Positions 24,461-32,800 of a stretch of DNA of 64,000 bases are shown here, one piece after another (position 1 is the first letter of the stretch; every line of letters begins with the position of its first letter). Under the pieces are notes generated by a model that saw only the letters and a list, made by a program, of their open reading frames with translations, searched no databases and was not told where the DNA came from. The translations under genes were made by a program, and so were the position numbers. The stretch is taken from assembly GCA_003132665.1 (NCBI GenBank), contig PKYN01000009.1, positions 201,676 to 265,675 on the forward strand, written 5' to 3'. This stretch comes from Actinomycetota bacterium. Its GTDB lineage: Bacteria; Actinomycetota; Thermoleophilia; Gaiellales; Gaiellaceae.

Positions 24461-26136
24461 GCCAGCGGGCGGCGAACCGAAGAATTCGGCTGCTCGGGGC
24501 GGCGCTCGCACTTGCCCTCGCGGTAGCCCTGGCCCGAGCGGGTTGGATCCAGGTCGTTCGGGCTAGCTCGCTTGCCCAGCTCGCCGATGCGCAGCAGACG
24601 CGGACGATTCCGGTTCTGGCGCCGCGCGGCGTGATCTTCGATCGCGACAACGTGGAGCTGGCGGCGAACGAAGACTCCATCACGATCTCCGCCGATCCCA
24701 AGCTCGTGAAGTCCGCGGCGACGGAGTCGCGGCGCGCAGCGATGGTGCTCGGCCTCGACCAGCAGGGCGAGGCGGCGCTGCTCAGCGCGCTTTCCGATCG
24801 ATCGAAAGGGTTCGTCTACGTCGCCAGGCAGGCGCCGGTCGTCAAGGCCGAGCAGCTGAAGGGAATGAAGCTCGCAGGCTTCGAATACACCCCTGAGCCC
24901 AAACGCATCTACCCGCAAGGAAAGCTCGCCGCTCAGACGATCGGTTTCGCGGGGGTCGACAACAAGGGTCTGACAGGTCTGGAGCTCGAGTACGACCACT
25001 CACTCACGGGGCACGATGGCAAGCAGACGGTGGTGAAAGACCCGGCCGGGAGCGTGATAGACGTGCGGGGCACCACCTATGAGAAGCCGGGCGCCGATCT
25101 CACTCTGACGATCGACAACGCGATCCAGCTCTATGTGCAGGAGGTACTGGCCGCGACTCGCAAGGCCTCGCAGGCTCTTTCGGCGTCGGCCGTAGTTCTG
25201 GATCCGCGTTCGGGCGAGGTGCTGGCGATGGCGACCGTGCCTTCCTACAACGCCAACAACACCTCGAATACCTCTGACCAGCTCCATCGCGACAGGGCGA
25301 TTACCGACGCCTACGAGCCCGGATCGACCTTCAAGCTGGTGACGGTCGCGGGCGCGCTCTCCGATGGCGTTGTATCCCCTCAGACCTCGTTCACGCTGCC
25401 CTACTCGATCAGGGTCGCAGACAAGAACATTCACGACTCCCACCCGCGTCCCACCGAGCGCTTGTCGGTGTCGCAGATCTTGACACAGTCCTCCAATGTG
25501 GGCGCGGTCAGGATCTCCCAGCGACTCGGTAGCCAGCGGCTCGCTCGCTGGATCAAGCGCTTTGGTTTCGGGGAGACGACAGGCATCGATTTCCCGAGCG
25601 AAAGCAGGGGCATCGTTAAGCCACTAGACGAGTGGTACGGATCCGACGCCGGCACGATTCCGATCGGGCAGGGAATCGCCGTTACGCCGATTCAGCTCGC
25701 GGCCGCCTACGCGGCGATCGCGAACAAGGGCGTCTGGCTGCAGCCGCACTTCGTAGAACGGATCGGCAGCAAGCAGGCGCCGGCTCCAAAGCGGCGCCGG
25801 GTGGTGACCTCGGCGGTAGCGGAGCAGCTGATGACGATGTTCGGCAGCGTCGTCGACAAGGGAACGGGAACGGAGGCGGAGATTCCGAACTACTCCGTAG
25901 CTGGCAAGACCGGTACCGCCCAGAAGGCCGATTCCAGCGGCGGATATTCGACCTCCAAATACGTGGCCTCCTTCGTCGGCATCGTTCCGGCCTCCGATCC
26001 GCGACTCGTGATCCTGATCACGGTCGATGAGCCGAAGGGTGCGATCTGGGGCGGCAGCGTCGCGGCGCCGGCGTTCAAAGAGATCGCGCTCGACTGTCTG
26101 CGTTACCTCGAAGTCCCGCCCGATCGGCCGAGCTGA
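24457..26136 (+). CDS. ftsI: Division peptidoglycan transpeptidase (PBP3/FtsI-type)
   Basis: Class B penicillin-binding protein that cross-links septal peptidoglycan outside the membrane, partner of FtsW. The 559 residues have an N-terminal helix (about 9-28) and a dimerisation/pedestal domain (PRGVIFDRDNVELAANE). The transpeptidase domain has all three motifs: STFK with Ser290, SSN (345-347) and KTGTA with Lys484. No PASTA domains are attached, unlike some Gram-positive homologues. Start GTG overlaps the ftsL stop (GTGA). Its length is close to other FtsI proteins. Confidence 0.94.
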   Translation: MSQRAANRRIRLLGAALALALAVALARAGWIQVVRASSLAQLADAQQTRTIPVLAPRGVIFDRDNVELAANEDSITISADPKLVKSAATESRRAAMVLGLDQQGEAALLSALSDRSKGFVYVARQAPVVKAEQLKGMKLAGFEYTPEPKRIYPQGKLAAQTIGFAGVDNKGLTGLELEYDHSLTGHDGKQTVVKDPAGSVIDVRGTTYEKPGADLTLTIDNAIQLYVQEVLAATRKASQALSASAVVLDPRSGEVLAMATVPSYNANNTSNTSDQLHRDRAITDAYEPGSTFKLVTVAGALSDGVVSPQTSFTLPYSIRVADKNIHDSHPRPTERLSVSQILTQSSNVGAVRISQRLGSQRLARWIKRFGFGETTGIDFPSESRGIVKPLDEWYGSDAGTIPIGQGIAVTPIQLAAAYAAIANKGVWLQPHFVERIGSKQAPAPKRRRVVTSAVAEQLMTMFGSVVDKGTGTEAEIPNYSVAGKTGTAQKADSSGGYSTSKYVASFVGIVPASDPRLVILITVDEPKGAIWGGSVAAPAFKEIALDCLRYLEVPPDRPS

Positions 26137-26192
26137 TTCCGCGGCGCTCGGGATAGAGCCGGGTCGGGGCGGATTGGTAAACTCGCCCGGCG

Positions 26193-27644
26193 ATGGATCT
26201 GGAGCGTTTGAGCGCGGCGCTCGAGCCCCGCGAGACAATCCGGCGCGCTCCTGTCGAGCTGCGCGGCCTGGCCTACGACGTGCAAGCCGTCGAGCAAGGC
26301 TCGCTCTTTTTCTGCGTCCCCGGCATGCGCGCGGACGGGCACGATTTCGCAGCCGAAGCCGTTCGGCGCGGCGCCGCCGCGCTGGTCGTCGAGCGCCCGC
26401 TGGAGCTGGACGTGCCGCAGCTGGTGGTCGTCTCGGCGCGCGAAGCGATGGCAGTGGCCGCGGACGTCTACTTCGGCGAGCCCACTCGCGAGCTCCAGCT
26501 GGCCGGAGTCACCGGCACGAACGGCAAGACGACGACCTGCTATCTCGTCTACGAGATCCTTGCCGCGGCCGGCCGCCGCCCCGGGCTGGTGGGAACGGTC
26601 GAGAGCCGCGTCGGCGGAAAGCCGAGAAAGCTGGCGCGAACGACGCCCGAAGCGATTGATTTGCAGCGGCTGTTCCGCGAGATGCTGGGCGCCGGCGACA
26701 AGAGCTGCGTGATCGAAGCCTCGTCGCACGCGATCGAGCTGCACCGGCTCGATCGGGCTCGCTTCTCGGCCCTTGCCTTCACCAACCTGAGCCAGGACCA
26801 CCTCGACTTTCACGAGACGATGGAGAATTACTACGCCGCCAAGCGGCGCCTCTTCCTCTCGGGCGAGGAGACGCCCGCGGCGATCAACGTCGATGACGCC
26901 TACGGGCGCCGGCTTGCCGCCGATCTGCGCGCGCTCGGCCAGGAGCGGGTGCTCACCTTCGGGCGCGGGCCCGACGCCGATCTGAGGCCGGACGAGATCG
27001 AGCTGGGCGCCGAAGGAACGCGAATCCGGCTCGGCGAGCTCGAGCTGCGCAGTCCGCTCCGCGGCGCCTTCAACGCCGAGAACGTGCTCACGGCGGCGGC
27101 ATTGACTCGCCTGCTCGGCGTCGAGGACGATCAGATCGCGGCCGGCGTTGCGGCTCTGAAGGGAGTTCCCGGCCGCTTCGAAGTGGTCGACCGTGGCCAA
27201 TCCTTCACGGTCGTCGTCGACTACGCCCATACGCCCGATGCGCTCAGCCGGCTGCTCACCGCAGCGCGAGAGCTGGCGCGCGGCAGGCTGATCTGCGTCT
27301 TTGGCTGCGGCGGCGACCGCGACCGCGAGAAGAGACCGCTGATGGGCGAGATCGCCGCCGCGCTCGCCGACGTCGCCATCGTCACCTCGGACAATCCGCG
27401 CAGCGAAGAGCCCCGTTCGATCGTCGACGAGATACTCGCCGGTGTAGAGGGAAAGAAGATCGAGGTCGAGATCGAGCGAAGACCGGCGATCGAGCAGGCG
27501 CTTGCGCGGGCGAGCGAAGGCGACGTGGTGGTCATCGCCGGCAAGGGGCACGAGCAGGGCCAGGAGATCGCCGGCCGGGTGCTTCCCTTCGACGATCGCG
27601 TCGTCGCCGCGGAGCTGCTCGACAAGCTCGGGGCGGGAAGATGA
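26193..27644 (+). CDS. murE: UDP-N-acetylmuramoyl-tripeptide synthetase MurE
   Basis: Cytoplasmic ATP-dependent ligase adding the third amino acid to UDP-MurNAc-L-Ala-D-Glu. The 483 residues show GVTGTNGKTTTCYL (P-loop), TTPEAIDL, EASSHAIELHRL, TNLSQDHLDFHETMENYYAAK, GRFEVVDRG, VVDYAHTPDAL and SDNPRSEEP. The DNPR motif is the feature that binds meso-diaminopimelate, so the peptidoglycan is predicted to be of the meso-DAP type rather than L-Lys. It lies 56 bp after ftsI and overlaps murF by 4 bp. Confidence 0.95.
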   Translation: MDLERLSAALEPRETIRRAPVELRGLAYDVQAVEQGSLFFCVPGMRADGHDFAAEAVRRGAAALVVERPLELDVPQLVVVSAREAMAVAADVYFGEPTRELQLAGVTGTNGKTTTCYLVYEILAAAGRRPGLVGTVESRVGGKPRKLARTTPEAIDLQRLFREMLGAGDKSCVIEASSHAIELHRLDRARFSALAFTNLSQDHLDFHETMENYYAAKRRLFLSGEETPAAINVDDAYGRRLAADLRALGQERVLTFGRGPDADLRPDEIELGAEGTRIRLGELELRSPLRGAFNAENVLTAAALTRLLGVEDDQIAAGVAALKGVPGRFEVVDRGQSFTVVVDYAHTPDALSRLLTAARELARGRLICVFGCGGDRDREKRPLMGEIAAALADVAIVTSDNPRSEEPRSIVDEILAGVEGKKIEVEIERRPAIEQALARASEGDVVVIAGKGHEQGQEIAGRVLPFDDRVVAAELLDKLGAGR

Positions 27645-28951
27645 TTCCGCTCTCCCTCGAAGAGGTCGCGCGGCTCTGCGAAGGAGAGCTGACGCGAGCG
27701 AGCGGCGCCGCGGAGATCACGGGCGTCGTGATCGATTCGCGCCGCGTTCAGCCCGGCGACCTCTTCGTGGCGATCAATCGCGGCAGCGAGTTCGCGCCCG
27801 AGGCGCTCGAGCGGGGAGCGGCCGCGGTGCTCGTTCCGGCAAGCGCCGAGACCGCGCTGGCCGCGCTTGCCGGTGCGGTGCGCACTCGTTCCAGCGCTCG
27901 CGTCGTCGCCATCACCGGCTCGACCGGCAAGACCTCGACCAAGGACATCCTGGCTTCGCTCTGCGCGGCGCAGCTGAATACCGTGGCGGCGGAGGCGAGC
28001 TTCAACAACGAGCTCGGTATCCCGCTCACCGTCTGCCGTCTCGAGCGGGAAAGCGAGCTGGCGATAGTCGAGATCGGGATGCGCGGCCTCGGCCAGATCG
28101 AGCAGGCCTGCGGCTTCGTCCGTCCTCACGTCGGTCTGATCACGAGCGTCGGGCCGGTGCATCTGGAGCTGCTCGGCACGGTCGAGCGGGTCGCGCAGGC
28201 CAAGGCGGAGGTGCTGCTCGGGCTGGAGCCCGGCGGGGTCGGAATCGTACCCGCGGGCGAGCCGCTGCTGGAGCCCTTCATTCCGGACGGCCTCGACCTG
28301 CGTCGCTTCGGCGCGGGCGGATCCTCGTTTCTCGTCTCGTTCGAGCCCACTGAGGAGATCTCTCGTGCCGTGTTCGAGATCGAGGGCGAGCGGCTCGAGC
28401 TGGAGCTTGAGCTGAGCGCCCGTCATCAGGCTGAGAACACGCTCGCGGCGCTCGTCGCCTACCACGCGCTCGGGCTGCCGCTGGAAGGCGCGCAGGAAGG
28501 CGCGCGGACGATTAGGCTCTCTCGCTGGCGCGGCGAAGAGACCGCGCTGCCCGCCGGAGGACTTCTGATCAACGACTCCTACAACGCGAACCCGATCTCG
28601 CTCGCCGCGGCGCTCGAGCATCAAGCTCAGCTTGCCGCCGGGCGCAGACGTGTGGCCGTGCTCGGGACGATGGCCGAGCTCGGCGCCGAGAGCGAGCGCT
28701 ACCACCGCGAGATCGGGAGCCGCGCCTCGGAGCTCGGCGTCGCCGCCGTGCTGGCCGTGGGAGAGGGCGCGCGCGCCTACCTCGATCTGGCCGACGGGGT
28801 GGCCGAGCGCGAGTGGGCGCCCGACGCCGAGACCGCCGCAGAGCTGGTGCTGGAGATGGCTCGCCCCACCGACTGCGTGCTCATCAAGGGCTCGCGCGTC
28901 ATCGGCTTGGAGCTGGTTGCAAAGGCGCTCGAGGAGGCGTTCGCGGCGTGA
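27641..28951 (+). CDS. murF: UDP-N-acetylmuramoyl-tripeptide--D-alanyl-D-alanine ligase MurF
   Basis: Adds D-Ala-D-Ala to the UDP-MurNAc-tripeptide, making the pentapeptide precursor (cytoplasm). In 436 residues the Mur-ligase motifs are DSRRVQPGDLFVAI, AITGSTGKTSTKDIL, NNELGIPLTV, EIGMRGLGQIEQ, SVGPVHLELLGT, NDSYNANPISL, AVLGTMAELG and LIKGSRVIGLE. The ATG overlaps the murE stop (ATGA) and its TGA overlaps the GTG of mraY. No D-Ala-D-Ala ligase gene is in the window. Confidence 0.95.
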   Translation: MIPLSLEEVARLCEGELTRASGAAEITGVVIDSRRVQPGDLFVAINRGSEFAPEALERGAAAVLVPASAETALAALAGAVRTRSSARVVAITGSTGKTSTKDILASLCAAQLNTVAAEASFNNELGIPLTVCRLERESELAIVEIGMRGLGQIEQACGFVRPHVGLITSVGPVHLELLGTVERVAQAKAEVLLGLEPGGVGIVPAGEPLLEPFIPDGLDLRRFGAGGSSFLVSFEPTEEISRAVFEIEGERLELELELSARHQAENTLAALVAYHALGLPLEGAQEGARTIRLSRWRGEETALPAGGLLINDSYNANPISLAAALEHQAQLAAGRRRVAVLGTMAELGAESERYHREIGSRASELGVAAVLAVGEGARAYLDLADGVAEREWAPDAETAAELVLEMARPTDCVLIKGSRVIGLELVAKALEEAFAA

Positions 28952-30033
28952 GCGTTTACCTAGCAGCGTCCGCGCTGGAGGATCTGTCTCTGCCGAGCCC
29001 GATGGTCAGGGTGATCCTGGCCAGCATCCTGGCGCTCGCGATCTCGATCTTCGCCGGGCCGCGCTTCATCGCCTTCCTGCGCAACCACGACGTTGGCCAG
29101 CACATACGCGAGGAGGGGCCGGCGGGACACGTCGTCAAGCAGGGAACGCCGGTGATGGGCGGCGTGCTCTTCCTGGTTGCCGCGGTCATCTCGTTTTTCG
29201 TCTTCAGCGAGTACACGACCCAAGCCTTGACCGTGCTCTTCGTCATGCTCACCTGCGCCGGCATCGGTTTCGTCGACGACCTGATGAAGCTGCGGCATCG
29301 GCGCTCGCTCGGGTTGGCCGGTCGCTGGAAGATGGTCTTCCTCGTTTTGATCACCGTCGGCGCCGGTTACCTGGCGCACCGAGCCGGTCAACCGACCTGG
29401 CTCGCCATTCCCTTCACCCACACGCGCCTGCAACTGGGCCTGCTCTGGTACGTGCTGCTCTTCTTCGTCATCGCGGGCGCGGCCAACGGCGTTAACCTGA
29501 CCGACGGTCTCGACGGACTGGCGGCGGGCACCGGCATCATCGCCACCTTCACCTTCCTCTCGATCGCGGTCATCGCCTACGTGCGCTCCTCGCCGAACCC
29601 CGGCTTACGCGAGCCGAGGCTCGTCGATCTGGCGATTCTGGCCGCCGCGCTGATCGGAGGACTGATCGGCTTCCTCTGGTACAACACCTTCCCGGCCGAC
29701 GTGTTCATGGGAGACACCGGCTCGATGGGGATCGGCGGTGCGCTGGCGGGCTTCGCGATCATGACCAAGACCGAGCTCCTGCTGCTTCTGGTCGCCGGGA
29801 TCTTCCTGATCGAAGCGCTCTCGGTGATGATCCAGGTCTTCAGCTTTCGCCTCTTCAAGCGCCGCGTCTTCTTGATGGCGCCGATCCACCATCACTTCGA
29901 GATGAAAGCCTGGTCGGAAACGAAGATCATGGTGCGCTTCTGGATTCTCTGCGGCATTCTCTGCGCCCTTGCCTTCGCTCTCTATTACCGTAGCTTCACC
30001 GTCTTCAACTTCCTCCGCCCGCTGCCCAAGTGA
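28948..30033 (+). CDS. mraY: Phospho-N-acetylmuramoyl-pentapeptide transferase MraY
   Basis: Membrane enzyme that moves phospho-MurNAc-pentapeptide onto undecaprenyl phosphate, making lipid I. In 361 residues about ten hydrophobic segments alternate with the conserved cytoplasmic loops: QGTPVMGG, GFVDDLMKLR, NGVNLTDGLDGLAAG, MGDTGSMGIGGALAG and the HHH motif PIHHHFEMKAWSETKIMVRFW. The ORF track extends to 28813 inside murF, but the GTG at 28948 overlaps the murF TGA and gives the family N-terminus. The stop overlaps the murD GTG by 4 bp. Confidence 0.95.
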   Translation: MSVYLAASALEDLSLPSPMVRVILASILALAISIFAGPRFIAFLRNHDVGQHIREEGPAGHVVKQGTPVMGGVLFLVAAVISFFVFSEYTTQALTVLFVMLTCAGIGFVDDLMKLRHRRSLGLAGRWKMVFLVLITVGAGYLAHRAGQPTWLAIPFTHTRLQLGLLWYVLLFFVIAGAANGVNLTDGLDGLAAGTGIIATFTFLSIAVIAYVRSSPNPGLREPRLVDLAILAAALIGGLIGFLWYNTFPADVFMGDTGSMGIGGALAGFAIMTKTELLLLLVAGIFLIEALSVMIQVFSFRLFKRRVFLMAPIHHHFEMKAWSETKIMVRFWILCGILCALAFALYYRSFTVFNFLRPLPK

Positions 30034-31295
30034 GCGAGCTGCCTGATCGCGTGCTCGTGCTGGGCCTGGCCCGATCGGGGCGGGCGGCGGCGCTGGCCCT
30101 GGCGCGGCGCGGCGTGACCGTCGTAGCGGTCGATCGCTCGACCGAGCTGGATGTGAGCGAGCTGGCCGGAGCGGGCATCGAGCTGAGGCTCGGCGTCGAG
30201 AGCGAGCGCTTGCTCGAAGGCGCGGGGCTGCTCGTGAAGAGTCCCGGCGTGCCGGCCGAAGCGGCGCTGGTAAGGGCGGCGCAGAAGCGAAGGACTCCGG
30301 TTTGGAGTGAGGTTGAGCTTGCTTCACGCCTCTTTCCAAACCCTTTGGTCGGCGTCACCGGCACCAACGGCAAGACGACGACGACCGAGCTTCTGGGGGC
30401 GATCTTCCGCGCAGCCGGTCGCACGGTGGAGGTGGCCGGCAATGTCGGCCGGGCGATCTGCGACCTCGACGGTGAGCTCGACCCCGACAGCTGGATCGTC
30501 TGCGAGCTCTCCAGCTTTCAGCTCGAGGACATCGAGCGCCTGCGCCTGCGCATCGCCGTGCTGCTCAACCTCGAGCCCGACCACCTCGATCGCCACGGCT
30601 CACTCGAGGCCTATCGCGACGCCAAGCTGCGCATCTTCGAGAACCAGCTCGAAGACGACGTGGCCGTGCTGCCGCGCGGATTCGGCGAGGTGCCGGGGAG
30701 CGGCCGCCGAGTCGAGTTCGAAGCGCACGATCCCCTGCCGGCCGAGCCGCTGATACCAGGCGAGCACAATCGCGAGAACGCCGCCGCCGCAACCCAGGCG
30801 GCGCGGGCGGCCGGAATCGCCGAGGATGCGATCGCCGAGGCGCTTCGCACCTTCCCCGGCGTGCCGCACCGGCTCGAGCCCGTGGCCGAGCTCGGCGGAG
30901 TCCGCTACGTGAACGACTCCAAGGCCACCAACACCGCTGCCGCGCGCAAGGCGATCGCCGCCTACTCGGGGCCGCTGCATATCATCCTCGGCGGGCGCGG
31001 CAAGGGGGAGGCGTTCGACGGCCTGGCCGCGGAGCTGAGCGCCCACGAGGCCCGCGCCTATCTGGTCGGCGAGACGGCAAAGGAGATAGCGGGCGCGCTG
31101 GAGCGAGCCGGTGTCGCCTTCGAGCATTACGGGACGCTCGAGCAGGCCGTTGCAACGGCCGCGGGCAATGCGAAGCCGGGCGAGATCGTGTTGCTCGCGC
31201 CCGCCTGCGCCAGTTTCGACCAGTTCGAGAACTTCGAGCAGCGCGGCGACGCCTTCCGCTCGTGCGTGGCGAAGCTGGCCTCGCAGAACCCCTAA
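30030..31295 (+). CDS. murD: UDP-N-acetylmuramoylalanine--D-glutamate ligase MurD
   Basis: Adds D-Glu to UDP-MurNAc-L-Ala (cytoplasm). The 421 residues carry LGLARSGRAAALAL, KSPGVP, GVTGTNGKTTTTELLG, GNVGRA, ELSSFQLEDI, LNLEPDHLDRHGS, GEHNRENAAAA, HRLEPVAELGGVRYVNDSKATN, ILGG and LLAPACASFDQFENFEQRGDAF. It is slightly shorter than the E. coli enzyme but complete. The last codons and stop (CAG AAC CCC TAA) fall inside the left arm of the second structured repeat, so the 3' end of the message should be folded. Confidence 0.95.
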   Translation: MSELPDRVLVLGLARSGRAAALALARRGVTVVAVDRSTELDVSELAGAGIELRLGVESERLLEGAGLLVKSPGVPAEAALVRAAQKRRTPVWSEVELASRLFPNPLVGVTGTNGKTTTTELLGAIFRAAGRTVEVAGNVGRAICDLDGELDPDSWIVCELSSFQLEDIERLRLRIAVLLNLEPDHLDRHGSLEAYRDAKLRIFENQLEDDVAVLPRGFGEVPGSGRRVEFEAHDPLPAEPLIPGEHNRENAAAATQAARAAGIAEDAIAEALRTFPGVPHRLEPVAELGGVRYVNDSKATNTAAARKAIAAYSGPLHIILGGRGKGEAFDGLAAELSAHEARAYLVGETAKEIAGALERAGVAFEHYGTLEQAVATAAGNAKPGEIVLLAPACASFDQFENFEQRGDAFRSCVAKLASQNP

Positions 31296-31360
31296 CGGAA
31301 TGAAGACCCACCGACTGGGTGCGATCGGGCGGTGGAGTGCTTCAGTTTCGTTAGGGGTTC
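31286..31360. repeat. Structured repeat element, copy 2 (75 bp)
   Basis: Arms gaacccctaacg...tgaag (31286-31305) and its complement cttca...cgttaggggttc (31340-31360) enclose a core that also holds a small hairpin accca-ccgac-tgggt. The core blocks match copy 1 in reverse orientation: gacccaccgactgggtgcgatcgg against gacctgccgactggatgcgatcgg, and cgggcggtggagtgcttca identical over 19 bp. Copy 2 reads like copy 1 with about 100 interior bases removed. The arms differ between copies but pair within each copy. The murD stop is inside the left arm. Confidence 0.7.
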
Positions 31361-31435
31361 ATAAAGCCTGATTCTCGAGCCCTATCTGAAGCGCCGAGGG
31401 TAGGAAGCGCGCTCGCGCGGTCGAACCGTCCTAGC

Positions 31436-32800
31436 GTGACTGGAAGTTGGTTCGAGGAGACGGGCACGGTCCGGAGGAGCACCCCCGGGCGTACGAGACG
31501 CGCCCCCGGCGCGACGTCCTCGCGCCGGGGGCAGGGGGCGGCGCGAACGCCGCGACCCGCGACCCGCCGAGCGAGCGCCCCCGTCCGGCTCAAGGCCGTT
31601 CCGGCGCGGGCTCCGGGCGCCGGCCCGACTCGCGCACGGGCGCCGAAGATGCAGCTCGAGTTTCAGCTCCTGGCTCTGGCGACCCTGGCGCTCGTCGCCT
31701 TCGGGCTGGTGATGGTCTTCAGCTCCACCTCGGCCACCGCCACGCTGGGGGGCGGAAGCGCGAGCGCTTTTTTGGTGCGCCAGGCCGTCTACGCGCTGGT
31801 CGGACTCGGCGCGATGATCGCCTTCACGCGCTTCGACTATCGCAAGCTGCGCCCGCTCGCGCCGACGCTACTCACGGCCTCGCTGGGACTTTGTCTGGCG
31901 GTGTTCGCGATAGGCACGCAGGTGAACGGCGCGCGGCGCTGGATCTCGCTCGGGCCGATCGGTCTGCAACCCTCGGAGCTCGTCAAGCTTTCGCTCGCAC
32001 TCTGGATTCCCGCCCGGCTCGTGCGCCGGCCGCGGCTGCAGACCCTGGGCGAGCTGGCAAAGCCCGTCGGTCTGATGGTTGCGATCGCCTGCGGCATGAT
32101 CGCGGCCGAGCCCGACCTCGGCACGGTTACGAGCATCCTCGTCATGGTCGCCGCGGCGCTCGTCGTGTCGGGGGTGCCTTTCGGGCTGATCGCCCGCGCT
32201 TACGCTCTCATTGGGGCGCTGGGGATGATCGCCGTGATGTCCGAGCCCTATCAGCGCGCTCGTCTGACCGCCTTCCTGCATCCGATGGCAAGCTCGCAGG
32301 GGAGCGGGTATCAGGGCATGCAATCGCTGATCGGACTTGGCTCGGGCGGTATCACCGGGCACGGACTGGGGCAGGGCGTGCAGAAGATTCACTTCCTGCC
32401 CGAGGCGCACACCGACATGATCGCCTCCGTGGTCGGCGAGGAGCTCGGGCTGATCGGCATCGTCCTGCTGATTGCCTTCTACGCAGTGTTCGTCTGGGCC
32501 GGACTGCGGATTGCGCTCGCCTGCCGCGACCCGTTCGGGAAGGCGGTCGCGGCCGCGCTCACCACGCTGATCGCGGGCCAGGCCGCGATCAATCTCGCGG
32601 CCGTGTTCGGGCTCGTTCCGCTGACCGGAATCACGCTCCCCTTTGTCTCCTATGGAGGCTCCAGCCTTGTTGTCTCCCTCATGGCGGTAGGCATCCTCCT
32701 TAACATCGCGGTGAATCATGGAAAAACAGCGACCCCTGAGGTGTCTGATCGCCGCCGGCGGAACGGCCGGGCATCTCATGCCCGCGCTCGCCGTCGCTGA
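31436..32800 (+). CDS. ftsW: Septal peptidoglycan glycosyltransferase FtsW
   Basis: SEDS-family polymerase that strings lipid II into glycan at the septum, partner of FtsI. The 454 residues have an unusual 70-residue cytoplasmic N-terminus rich in Arg, Pro and Ala. About nine to ten helices follow with the family motifs VNGARRWISLGPIGLQPSELVKL, AAEPDLGTV, GHGLGQGVQKIHFLPEAHTDMIASVVGEELG and GLVPLTGITLPFVSYGGSS. The GTG start lacks a clear ribosome site; an in-frame ATG at 31649 (MQLEFQLL) is an alternative just before the first helix. The C-terminus overlaps murG by 83 bp. Confidence 0.93.
   Translation: MTGSWFEETGTVRRSTPGRTRRAPGATSSRRGQGAARTPRPATRRASAPVRLKAVPARAPGAGPTRARAPKMQLEFQLLALATLALVAFGLVMVFSSTSATATLGGGSASAFLVRQAVYALVGLGAMIAFTRFDYRKLRPLAPTLLTASLGLCLAVFAIGTQVNGARRWISLGPIGLQPSELVKLSLALWIPARLVRRPRLQTLGELAKPVGLMVAIACGMIAAEPDLGTVTSILVMVAAALVVSGVPFGLIARAYALIGALGMIAVMSEPYQRARLTAFLHPMASSQGSGYQGMQSLIGLGSGGITGHGLGQGVQKIHFLPEAHTDMIASVVGEELGLIGIVLLIAFYAVFVWAGLRIALACRDPFGKAVAAALTTLIAGQAAINLAAVFGLVPLTGITLPFVSYGGSSLVVSLMAVGILLNIAVNHGKTATPEVSDRRRRNGRASHARARRR

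Noticed and set aside
26103-28705. Two long minus-strand ORFs opposite murE and murF
   Set aside because: Antisense shadows; the murE and murF motifs are complete on the plus strand.
31300-31371. Small ORF MKTHRLGAIGRWSASVSLGVHKA after murD
   Set aside because: It lies inside the structured repeat, has no ribosome site and its sequence is explained by the repeat core.
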